The notes under the pieces: model-generated
The model's input: only the letters and a program-made list of their open reading frames with translations
Databases searched by the model: none
Told to the model about the DNA's origin: nothing
Assembly (NCBI GenBank): GCA_023412665.1
Contig: JAEZCA010000020.1
Location: 1 to 7,478, forward strand
DNA from: Bacillota bacterium
Lineage (GTDB): Bacteria > Bacillota > Clostridia > Acetivibrionales > DTU013
Reading direction: 5' to 3'
Length of the DNA: 7,478 nucleotides
In this document: one piece after another, positions 1-5,277 of the stretch
How positions within the stretch are numbered: position 1 is the stretch's first letter
Layout: each line of letters opens with the position of its first letter
Translations under genes and position numbers: made by a program

Positions 1-6
1 CCAATG

Positions 7-32
7 TGCAGATGCCAGAAATGTCATCTGCA
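7..32. repeat. Hairpin just upstream of tRNA-Phe
   Basis: Perfect 8-bp inverted repeat TGCAGATG (7-14) / CATCTGCA (25-32) with a 10-nt loop, ending five bases before tRNA-Phe. It has no T-run, so it is not a terminator; it may be a processing stem in a tRNA operon transcript. The first three bases of the window are CCA, which could be the 3' end of a preceding tRNA, but this cannot be verified here. Confidence 0.4.
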
Positions 33-36
33 GCAT

Positions 37-112
<76 letters not shown>

Positions 113-174
113 TCATTTTTCCGCTTAACGGCGGCATAAATGAGTGCCGGTGGATATGGTCCCCAGGCACATAT

Positions 175-249
175 GCGGGATTAACTCAGTGGTAGAGTGT
201 CACCTTGCCAAGGTGAAAGTCGCGAGTCCGAATCTCGTATCCCGCTCCA
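175..249 (+). tRNA. tRNA-Gly (anticodon GCC)
   Basis: A 75-nt cloverleaf with encoded CCA (247-249). The acceptor stem GCGGGAT (175-181) pairs with ATCCCGC (239-245), with discriminator T246. The anticodon stem TCACC/GGTGA encloses loop TTGCCAA, giving anticodon GCC at 207-209. It lies 62 bp after tRNA-Phe with no obvious promoter between them, so the two are probably cotranscribed and end at the terminator immediately downstream. Confidence 0.97.
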
Positions 250-252
250 AAG

Positions 253-279
253 ATAAAGCGCACAAGCGCTTTATTTTTT
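253..279 (+). terminator. Rho-independent terminator after tRNA-Gly
   Basis: Perfect 9-bp stem ATAAAGCGC (253-261) / GCGCTTTAT (266-274) with a 4-nt loop and a following T-run (275-279). It starts four bases after the CCA end of tRNA-Gly and closes the Phe-Gly unit. Confidence 0.85.
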
Positions 280-346
280 ATTGTTTTTTGAACAGCTGTG
301 TGTCCGGGCCAGCTTGAAGCAGGCGGTTTTCCCAATATAAAGCGTA

Positions 347-375
347 TTGACACCGAAAACTATTCATGTTATCAT
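347..375 (+). promoter_or_regulatory. Sigma-A-type promoter for tRNA-Cys
   Basis: The -35 box TTGACA (347-352) is perfect, the spacer is 17 bp and the -10 box is TATCAT (370-375). The expected transcription start, near 382, lies about 14 bp before tRNA-Cys. The promoter sits between the terminator of the Phe-Gly unit and the Cys gene, so Cys is its own transcription unit. Confidence 0.8.
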
Positions 376-395
376 ATACTAGCCGCAATTGATAC

Positions 396-470
396 GGCGC
401 CATAGCCAAGTGGTAAGGCACGGGTCTGCAAAACCCTTATCCCCCAGTTCAAATCTGGGTGGCGCCTCCA
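396..470 (+). tRNA. tRNA-Cys (anticodon GCA)
   Basis: A 75-nt cloverleaf with encoded CCA (468-470). The acceptor stem GGCGCCA (396-402) pairs with TGGCGCC (460-466), and the discriminator T467 is typical of cysteine tRNA. The anticodon loop CTGCAAA carries GCA at 428-430. The T-arm is CCCAG/CTGGG. The anticodon stem CGGGT/ACCCT contains a C-T mismatch at its outermost pair; the rest is regular. The gene has its own promoter and terminator. Confidence 0.96.
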
Positions 471-473
471 AAC

Positions 474-515
474 AAAAAGCCTCGTTTACAGGGTCTCCTG
501 TAAACAAGGCTTTTT
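474..515 (+). terminator. Rho-independent terminator after tRNA-Cys
   Basis: A long stem in which AAAAAGCCT-C-GTTTACAGG (474-492) pairs with CCTGTAAAC-A-AGGCTTTTT (497-515) with one internal C/A mismatch and a very short loop, ending in a T-run. The A- and T-runs are symmetrical, so it could also work in the opposite direction. Confidence 0.88.
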
Positions 516-558
516 ACTTTTGTGTAGCTTTTATTGAATTGGAAAAGGAAGGATAATG

Positions 559-587
559 TTGAAAAATGAAAAACTATGGGTCATAAT
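559..587 (+). promoter_or_regulatory. Candidate promoter for the secreted stalk-domain protein
   Basis: TTGAAA (559-564), a 17-bp spacer and CATAAT (582-587) fit a sigma-A promoter with one mismatch in each box. It would give a leader of about 100 nt before the start at 692. The rest of 516-691 is AT-rich with no other recognisable structure, apart from a 10-bp direct repeat ACTGAATAAA at 610-619 and 670-679. Confidence 0.45.
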
Positions 588-691
588 AAAATAATAGTAA
601 CTTATGGTTACTGAATAAACTTTTCGTATGTAAAAAGGCTGAATTTTGAAAGGTATGTTCAAAAATGTCACTGAATAAAAAGGAGGCAAAA

Positions 692-1927
692 ATGAAAAAA
701 CTTAATAAACTTGGTTACATCGCGATAGGAATGGTTCTCACACTAATCATTGGTACTACAACACCTGCATTTGCAGCATCAAAGGATATTGTTAAACAGA
801 TCACGGCATATTTTACATCCGCTGGAAAACAGATCAGTATGGTTGTTAATGATACAAAGATTGAAAAGGATTCTAATGGTAAGGTAGTAACACCAATCAT
901 TGTTGATGGCGTAACGTATGTACCAGTTAGAGCTGCAGCTGAATCCCTAGGAAAAGAAGTTATCTGGGATGGCGCTAATGCTACAGTAAGGATTAATGAC
1001 ATCGGTGACACTAAGTTGAAATTACCTACTATTATCAATGATGCCAATGCAAAGTTCACTAGCGTGGTGGGTAATAATGGTATGAGGGCAGACACTATAG
1101 AGTATACATTTACTCTAGATAAGAATGCCGTTGGTGAATGGGAATTCTTCAATTGGTATTTTGCGGAGGATATAGATAATCAGTTTGACCCTAATGGATC
1201 TCCGAATCACACACAATCAAAATTACAAAGTACAAGTATTTATGTCGATGGCACTATGATTCAACGAATGCTTGACAACAATAAACCCTATTTAGGGCAG
1301 GGATATCATTGGACTAAAAATTACTTCGTAGATCTACAGTATGGTTATAAGTATATCCCTAGCTATGCCATAAGCACAATAAACGGTAGAACTTTTATGG
1401 TAGTAGAGAGGAAGAATGGGGACTATGGTAGGACTGGAAAAGTTACTAAGTATGATGTATATATAAAGACCTCTGATACACCTGTACCGGCCCCTAAAGT
1501 TAAAATTACAAGGGATGTTAATGGCGTTATTTCAGAATCCATGGATTACGTGTTTGAAATGGATAAAGAGGTTATTGGTAAATGGGAACAGATTGACTAT
1601 GTTAACTATCCTGAAGATTTTAATTCAAAGGATACAACTAAAAAGAGTTATGTACCAACTGGTATCCATAATTTCTATGAAGATGGTAATGTGACATCAT
1701 ATGGTGAAAATGGTCAGAAGTTAGGGTCAGGAGAGCATGAGTGGACTAAAGGTTATATTACTAATATGGGTTCAGTTAATACCTTTTCAGCTTATGAAAT
1801 ACAGAAGCTTGATGGTAAAACATTCATGTTTGTACAATGGAAAAGTGGTGATTATATAACCAGAGGTGCAAGACCTGCATACTATGTATTTATGAAAACT
1901 TCTGATACTCCAGACCCAGCCCGTTAA
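692..1927 (+). CDS. Secreted stalk-domain protein with two C-terminal domain repeats
   Basis: A predicted exported protein of 411 residues with no enzyme motif that I recognise. The start at 692 is preferred over the in-frame ATG at 665 because AAGGAGG lies at 680-686 with 5-nt spacing, and because translation then opens directly with a signal peptide (KK, hydrophobic 7-21, cleavage after AFA at about 28). Residues about 37-101 resemble the copper amine oxidase N-terminal stalk domain common on Firmicute surfaces (DGVTYVPVRAAAESLG, then W and a beta strand). Two related segments follow, at about 136-264 and 284-407. Each has a G-x-WE start, a W-T-K block, a DG/NGRTFM or DGKTFM block, a K-x-GDY motif and an ending YxxxxKTSDTP. 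From memory, this C-terminal module also occurs attached to BlaR1-like M56 peptidases in Bacilli and Clostridia; its function is unknown. The protein is probably on or outside the cell surface. The gene is closed by a strong terminator. Confidence 0.8.
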   Translation: MKKLNKLGYIAIGMVLTLIIGTTTPAFAASKDIVKQITAYFTSAGKQISMVVNDTKIEKDSNGKVVTPIIVDGVTYVPVRAAAESLGKEVIWDGANATVRINDIGDTKLKLPTIINDANAKFTSVVGNNGMRADTIEYTFTLDKNAVGEWEFFNWYFAEDIDNQFDPNGSPNHTQSKLQSTSIYVDGTMIQRMLDNNKPYLGQGYHWTKNYFVDLQYGYKYIPSYAISTINGRTFMVVERKNGDYGRTGKVTKYDVYIKTSDTPVPAPKVKITRDVNGVISESMDYVFEMDKEVIGKWEQIDYVNYPEDFNSKDTTKKSYVPTGIHNFYEDGNVTSYGENGQKLGSGEHEWTKGYITNMGSVNTFSAYEIQKLDGKTFMFVQWKSGDYITRGARPAYYVFMKTSDTPDPAR

Positions 1928-1973
1928 ATAATTATATGTAAAAAAGTGATATACTCGGCAAAACCTATAAAAG

Positions 1974-2005
1974 GACGTTAAGGCTAAAAGCTTTAACGTC
2001 TTTTT
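1974..2005 (+). terminator. Rho-independent terminator after the stalk-domain gene
   Basis: A 12-bp stem GACGTTAAGGCT (1974-1985) / AGCTTTAACGTC (1989-2000) with a single G-T wobble and a 3-nt loop, followed by TTTTT (2001-2005). It separates the secreted-protein gene from the Spo0E-like gene, whose ribosome binding site starts about 15 bp later. No good promoter is visible for the latter, so some read-through is likely. Confidence 0.9.
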
Positions 2006-2035
2006 ATTAATCAAAAAACGAGGGGAGCAATAATA

Positions 2036-2236
2036 ATGAATGAAAAATATGATAAATCAGAATTGCAGAAATCCATCAAGCTTATGCACGAAGAATTAAA
2101 TGCTGTAGTTGATACTGCTATCAAAAAAGGCGAGAAAATAAACAAGGCAGAGATTATGAGAATAAGTAAGGAACTGGATTTGCTTATAAATCAGTATACC
2201 ACATCGATCAATGATAAAGATAATTCTTGTATCTAA
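2036..2236 (+). CDS. Spo0E-like aspartyl-phosphate phosphatase
   Basis: A small all-helical protein of 66 residues, the usual size of the Spo0E-like family. These proteins remove the phosphate from Spo0A~P and so delay entry into sporulation. The family signature S-x-x-L-D-x-L-I is present at residues 44-51 (S44, L47, D48, L50, I51), followed by Y54; the N-terminal half is a charged amphipathic helix. The start is supported by GAGGGGAG at 2020-2027 with 8-nt spacing. It stands alone between the terminator of the secreted protein and the recombinase, with no kinase or spo0 gene nearby. Strains commonly carry several paralogues, so I do not assign a specific gene name. An AAAACG-GT-CGTTTT inverted repeat overlaps its stop codon. 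Substrate specificity is inferred from the family only. Confidence 0.8.
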   Translation: MNEKYDKSELQKSIKLMHEELNAVVDTAIKKGEKINKAEIMRISKELDLLINQYTTSINDKDNSCI

Positions 2237-2248
2237 AACGGTCGTTTT
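2235..2248. repeat. Short inverted repeat at the spo0E-like stop codon
   Basis: AAAACG and CGTTTT flank a central GT. It could be a weak terminator hairpin for the Spo0E-like gene or a recombinase half-site pair. The arms are only 6 bp, and the T-run is part of the arm, so neither role is secure. Confidence 0.3.
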
Positions 2249-2275
2249 TGAACCCATATTTTACATAGCTACAAT
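2248..2275 (+). promoter_or_regulatory. Candidate promoter of the serine recombinase gene
   Basis: TTGAAC (2248-2253), a 16-bp spacer and TACAAT (2270-2275). The predicted start of transcription, near 2282, would fall inside the inverted repeat at 2280-2298, which fits autorepression by the recombinase. Confidence 0.4.
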
Positions 2276-2279
2276 CCCC

Positions 2280-2363
2280 CAAAATCGGCGTGATTTTGAG
2301 TGGTATTTTGTTTCATTACTCGTTCCAAAATCAAAGTCGCATATTTCATACGTTATTGGAACG
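2280..2363. promoter_or_regulatory. Inverted repeats upstream of the recombinase: possible res or operator site
   Basis: Two inverted repeats fill the leader of the recombinase gene. The first is CAAAATC (2280-2286) / GATTTTG (2292-2298) with a 5-bp centre. The second is CGTTCCAA (2321-2328) / TTGGAACG (2356-2363), spanning 43 bp. Small serine resolvases usually bind imperfect inverted repeats placed directly upstream of their own gene, and these both recombine there and repress transcription. That role is inferred from position and symmetry; the crossover point cannot be fixed from sequence alone. Confidence 0.4.
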
Positions 2364-2386
2364 ATGGGAATCTCAAGGAGGACTAC

Positions 2387-2935
2387 ATGAAAAATTATGT
2401 TTTTGGATACGCCCGTGTCAGCACGGAATCTCAAAATTTAAACCGCCAGCTTGACGTTTTGAATAAGTATGGCGTAGACCATATCTACAACGAGAAAATG
2501 ACAGGTACAAAAAGAGACAGGCCGGAGCTTACCAAGATGCTGGACAGAATGACCAAGGGCGATACCGTTGTAATTGAATCGTTGTCACGTCTGGGGCGCA
2601 GCACGAAAGATCTGATTGAGCTGATGGAGTTATTTCAGTCCAGGGGAGTTAACCTTGTATCGCTTAAAGAATCCATTGATACAAATACAAGTGCGGGGAA
2701 ACTTATCTTTACCCTTATGAGTGCAATTGCTCAATTCGAGAGGGATACGATAGCTGACAGAACCCGAGAGGGCTTAAAAGCCGCCAGAGCTAGAGGAAGG
2801 ACAGGTGGCAGACCCAAAATAAACGCTGATAATGTGAAAAAAGCCGTGAAGCTCTATAATACCCGTCAATATTCTATTTGTGAAATTGAGGAAATGACCG
2901 GAATAAAAAAATCAACGTTATATAGGAATTTATAA
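2387..2935 (+). CDS. Small serine recombinase (resolvase/invertase family)
   Basis: Site-specific recombinase of 182 residues, full length for the resolvase/invertase family (about 180-200). The catalytic domain (1-135) has the nucleophile Ser12 in GYARVST, Arg10, and the conserved S-L-S-R68-L-G-R71-S block. The AIAQFERDTIADRTREGL segment (about 113-130) forms the start of the long dimerisation helix. A GRP-type hinge (about 137-144) leads to a C-terminal helix-turn-helix (about 150-182) that should bind DNA. The start at 2387 is set by AAGGAGG just upstream and because the GYARVS strand then begins at residue 7; the in-frame ATG at 2300 would add 29 unrelated residues across the inverted repeats. 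All key residues are present, so it is probably active. Whether it resolves cointegrates or inverts DNA cannot be told from the protein. It is noticeably less AT-rich than the genes on either side. Confidence 0.93.
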   Translation: MKNYVFGYARVSTESQNLNRQLDVLNKYGVDHIYNEKMTGTKRDRPELTKMLDRMTKGDTVVIESLSRLGRSTKDLIELMELFQSRGVNLVSLKESIDTNTSAGKLIFTLMSAIAQFERDTIADRTREGLKAARARGRTGGRPKINADNVKKAVKLYNTRQYSICEIEEMTGIKKSTLYRNL

Positions 2936-2965
2936 GAATTGTTTGATATTCTTAAATAAAAGCTT

Positions 2966-2989
2966 GCTCGTGATAAACGAGCTTTTTTT
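2966..2989 (+). terminator. Rho-independent terminator after the recombinase
   Basis: The stem GCTCGT (2966-2971) / ACGAGC (2977-2982) with a 5-nt loop is followed by seven T residues (2983-2989). It lies about 30 bp after the recombinase stop. The following 80 bp up to the transposase remnant contain no gene; an IS end is expected somewhere there. Confidence 0.85.
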
Positions 2990-3071
2990 GCATCCATTTC
3001 ACCTATTTATTATTAATAACTCAACTTTCCCAACCTAAAAGGCTGGATTGAACCTTGACAAATTAATACAT

Positions 3072-3464
3072 TCAAGCGCTTAACTTTAGTTTTTGCCTCC
3101 AGACTGCAGGTAGAGCAAGGATAAATGCATCCATGATCTGATGAGAAATTTCTTCACTGATCACTGGATTCTCATTGAGAACCTTCCTCAAAAGCTCTAT
3201 CATAAGCATTAACGATGCAGAAAACTTGATGTCTTCGGCTTCATCGCATATGTAGAAAAATAAATCACCGATTGTCCTTGGATCATTGGAATTCCTTGAT
3301 TCCAGAGCGAGCATTGCATACCGCATGAAAACGATGGTGGTTTGTGCAAGCATCATGTCATAGCTACGGCCTTGAAACTCTTTTGCCAGAGCAAGGTAAG
3401 ATTTAACTACCTTGAAGAAAACCTCGATGTCCCAACGCTTGCCATCCGAATTCGTCCTCCCGAT
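3072..3464 (-). pseudogene. IS4-family transposase, C-terminal remnant (5' truncated)
   Basis: Read on the minus strand, the frame runs open from about 3464 to a TGA at 3072-3074 and encodes about 130 residues. It contains GKRWDIEVFFK, the IS4-family block around the catalytic glutamate of the DDE triad, then KSYLALAKEFQGRSYD and a long helical tail ending in KLKLSA. A full transposase of this family has roughly 400 residues, so the N-terminal two thirds, with both catalytic aspartates, are missing and the protein cannot be active. The in-frame ATG at 3354-3356 lies inside the domain and is not a real start. Similarity stops near 3445-3465, where the plus-strand replication-like gene begins. 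The natural right end of the IS should lie between 2990 and 3071; the stretch beginning AACTCAACTTTCCCAACC near 3018 is a candidate, but its partner end is absent. Confidence 0.75.
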
Positions 3465-3467
3465 AAA

Positions 3468-4568
3468 ATGGATTCTTCTGAAAATACATTTATTATTAAA
3501 CTAAATTCCACGCTGCCTAAATATTACAAGATAGAATATACCGATAAATACAAAGGAATTTCATGGATGCTGAGAATCAGCAACAACTCACCCAGTTTTT
3601 TTAATAGTGCAGTAGATGAAGATAAACCATGCAGCATTAAAGTGAAGATTAATCCGAAAGTATTCACTGGAATAAAAGACTATGTATCAGCTGCTAATGC
3701 CAGCTATTTAAACGATGTTGAAACTTTATTTAATATCGAAGCCCAAAAAATATCTCCCATATTAGAAGAATTTTCATCCTATGGATTGAACCGTAATGAT
3801 TATTGCATAAACTTTGACCTACATGAATTAAATATTGGTTGTACCCCGGAACAGATGATACAACTAATGAAGCGGTCCTATTGCCCTGAATATTTTAAAG
3901 AACGGACGAAATACGATAAAGATAGTTCACATCGGAAAAAGTCCAATAAATACAGTCTATATTTGGAAAATAACTCTGTTACTATTAATTGCTATTGGAA
4001 ATATAAAGAACTGTGCGAAGATTTTATTGACTGTCCAAGCTTGGAAAATTCTCGTTTCTTAATAAGATTTGAAGTACAGTGCAAATACTCAAAAATATAT
4101 TCCATGTCAAAGATCATCAGAAATAAATCAGGAGCCTTCAACGTAATAAATGAAATGTTATCCGTTGATGTTTCCAGTGATATTATTAAAAAATACTTTA
4201 ATCGAATCATCCAAAAAGGAGATTATTACACTTTGGAAAGGGCAAGAAATATTGTAGAATTTCAGCATTTCAAATTTAAAAAAGAAAAACGACTAATTGA
4301 TACATTGAATCAAATTAATGAATGTCGAGGTATATCTAAAGCAAAAGATGGCCTTCAAGACGGTAAATTGGAGGACTTTAGACGGACTTTGAGAGAATTA
4401 GCTGAAATAGGTGTGAATCCAGTTACTATCCCGAAAGAATGGGGCATAAAGCAGATACCGAATCTTATGAATGCGTACTATAGAAAAATTGAGGATGAAC
4501 ATCTTAAGAAAATGCTGAGTAAAGATAATCTTTACAGTGAGATGGATTATTATTATTCACAATTATAA
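3468..4568 (+). pseudogene. Plasmid/phage replication-initiator-like protein, N-terminus apparently lost
   Basis: An open frame of 366 codons from the ATG at 3468. It resembles Firmicute proteins related to phage/plasmid replication initiators (gpII/Rep_trans-like rolling-circle initiators). Supporting patterns are NRNDYCINFDLHEL (an R-x-D strand), NNSVTINCYWKYKEL (an S-V-x-I-N-x-Y-x-K-x-x-E-L strand) and SRFLIRFEVQCKY, followed by a helical C-terminal half with NPVTIPKEWGIKQIPNL. The frame stays open leftward to 3342, but that part lies entirely over the transposase remnant in the opposite strand. No ribosome binding site precedes 3468; the bases before it are TCCTCCCGATAAA. I infer that roughly 30 N-terminal residues and the native start were lost when the IS fragment joined. 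The remaining frame has no internal stop, so the loss may be recent, or a shortened product may still be made. The family assignment is moderate and rests on memory. Confidence 0.5.
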
Positions 4569-4652
4569 AAACTTGATAAATAGTATGTAAATATGCTACC
4601 AAAACAAAGTATCTTCAAAATCTGAATTTTTAAGCTGGAGAGAATCTGGAAA

Positions 4653-4896
4653 CATCAAAGGCACGAGAATTTTCAACAACGGATCAGCGATATGAATGCC
4701 TGCCTGAAAAAAATCCTGCGAGGTACATGAATATGATAATGATTTGGTGCGCAAACTTCTGCAAGGTATTAAAGCTATAAATTTAGATACACTCCAAATT
4801 CAGTCTAAATCAGGGATTGTTATGAAGCAAAGGTCTACATATTTGATTAACATTGGGCAGGAATGGTTACAGTTCTTCTATTCCTGCCGAACATAA
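4653..4896 (+). pseudogene. Remnant resembling the C-terminus of a large serine recombinase
   Basis: Two adjacent frames together read like the end of a large (TnpX-type) serine recombinase. From 4653 to 4727 one frame gives a coiled-coil-like stretch (ENFQQRISDMNACLKKIL). From 4711 the +1 frame continues with EYDNDLVRKLLQGIKAI and DTLQIQSKSGIVMKQ, matching the usual closing pattern (EYD-x-x-LVR-x-L, then beta strands ending in F/S-K-SG-I). The frame switches near 4728, the catalytic and zinc-ribbon parts are absent, and no start signal exists, so this is a fossil. It indicates that another integrative element once occupied this site. The second frame runs on to a TAA at 4894-4896 and contains a strong hairpin. 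The call depends on a short match recalled from the family. Confidence 0.42.
4856..4888. repeat. Strong hairpin in the intergenic region
   Basis: GGCAGGAATGG (4856-4866) pairs with CTATTCCTGCC (4878-4888), including one G-T pair, around an 11-nt loop. There is no T-run on the plus strand and none on the minus strand, so it is not an ordinary terminator. It may be an end of a lost mobile element or a recombinase site. Confidence 0.45.
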
Positions 4897-4952
4897 GCTG
4901 TCAAACTAAAATCCTTATAAAAATGATGACTTTAATGTTGGCTGTAAAAATG

Positions 4953-4989
4953 TGACTACTGTGACTTATTGTATGTTGACTCATTGTAT
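4953..4989 (+). promoter_or_regulatory. Direct-repeat operator (C-box-like) in front of the XRE regulator
   Basis: TGACTTATTGTAT (4962-4974) and TGACTCATTGTAT (4977-4989) match at 12 of 13 positions with a 15-bp period. A further TGACT lies at 4953, and another at 4927. The first copy, read from 4960 as TGTGACTTATTGT, closely resembles the C-box operators of restriction-modification controller proteins, which I recall as TGTGACTTATAGTC with GACT/AGTC half-sites about 16 bp apart; here the AGTC half is degenerate. The second copy covers the -35 box and the first lies just upstream, which is the arrangement used for activation followed by repression by C proteins. The regulator encoded immediately downstream is the obvious ligand. 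Confidence 0.6.
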
Positions 4990-5004
4990 TCAATTTTGTA
5001 ATAT
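4976..5004 (+). promoter_or_regulatory. Promoter of the regulator/ABC-3C operon
   Basis: TTGACT (4976-4981), a 17-bp spacer and TAATAT (4999-5004): one mismatch to the sigma-A consensus in each box. The start of transcription would be near 5011, leaving a leader of only about 16 nt before the ATG at 5027. Very short or absent leaders are also typical of controller-protein genes. No other promoter is visible before the downstream genes, so it probably drives the whole operon. Confidence 0.7.
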
Positions 5005-5026
5005 AAACTTGAGGTGTTATACGATA

Positions 5027-5254
5027 ATGGATATAATAAAGGTCTTTGCTAATAATGTAAAAAAGTATAGAACATTAAAAGGATTATCACAAGAGGCCTT
5101 TGCTGAAAAAACAGGTTTGCATAGAACATATATTAGTGCTGTGGAGCGAGAGAAACGAAGCATTGCATTAGATAATGTTCAGAAAATTGCAGATGCATTA
5201 GAAGTGGACACATACTTGTTATTCTTAGATCCTAATGCAGATAAGAATGTCTAG
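5027..5254 (+). CDS. XRE-family regulator resembling restriction-modification controller proteins
   Basis: A 75-residue protein that is essentially a single lambda-repressor-type helix-turn-helix domain. FANNVKKYRTLKGLSQEAFAEKTG forms helices 1-2, HRTYISAVEREKR (32-44) is the recognition helix and following turn, and SIALDNVQKIADALEV (45-60) is helices 4-5. The RTYIS-x-x-E-x-x-KR-x-I-x-L-x-N pattern and the size are those of C proteins of restriction-modification systems. The start at 5027 fits the family N-terminus and has GAGGTG at 5011-5016; the in-frame ATGs further left lie inside the promoter. It is the first gene of a tight operon, 23 bp before the SMEK gene, and overlooks GACT-containing repeats in its own promoter. 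I infer autoregulation and control of the ABC-3C genes. Other XRE types (antitoxin or phage repressor) are possible but fit less well. Confidence 0.85.
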   Translation: MDIIKVFANNVKKYRTLKGLSQEAFAEKTGLHRTYISAVEREKRSIALDNVQKIADALEVDTYLLFLDPNADKNV

Positions 5255-5277
5255 GCAGATAGAAAGGGGGCATATTC

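Noticed and set aside
665..691. Earlier in-frame ATG for the secreted stalk-domain protein
   Set aside because: It would place nine residues before the signal peptide and the AAGGAGG at 680-686 inside the gene; the ATG at 692 has that site at ideal spacing.
715..1152. Minus-strand open frame inside the secreted-protein gene
   Set aside because: The opposite strand has a clear signal peptide, stalk domain and ribosome binding site; the minus frame shows no recognisable motif.
1787..2014. Minus-strand open frame over the gene end and terminator
   Set aside because: It crosses the terminator and has no ribosome binding site or motif; it is a by-product of AT-rich sequence.
2300..2386. Longer N-terminus for the serine recombinase
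   Set aside because: The extra 29 residues run through the inverted repeats, lack a ribosome binding site and are not part of the resolvase fold.
3342..3467. Leftward extension of the replication-like frame
   Set aside because: It is antisense to the transposase remnant and its residues do not resemble any replication protein; it is open by chance.
4569..4652. Possible further gene or terminator directly after the replication-like gene
   Set aside because: No frame longer than a few tens of codons, no T-tailed hairpin and no ribosome binding site could be found.
4953..4989. Repeats as a CRISPR array or replication iterons
   Set aside because: There are only two good copies with a 15-bp period and no spacers, and they overlap a promoter in front of a DNA-binding regulator; an operator explains them better.
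4952..5026. Longer N-terminus for the XRE regulator
   Set aside because: This stretch contains the promoter and operator repeats, and the encoded residues do not fit the family.
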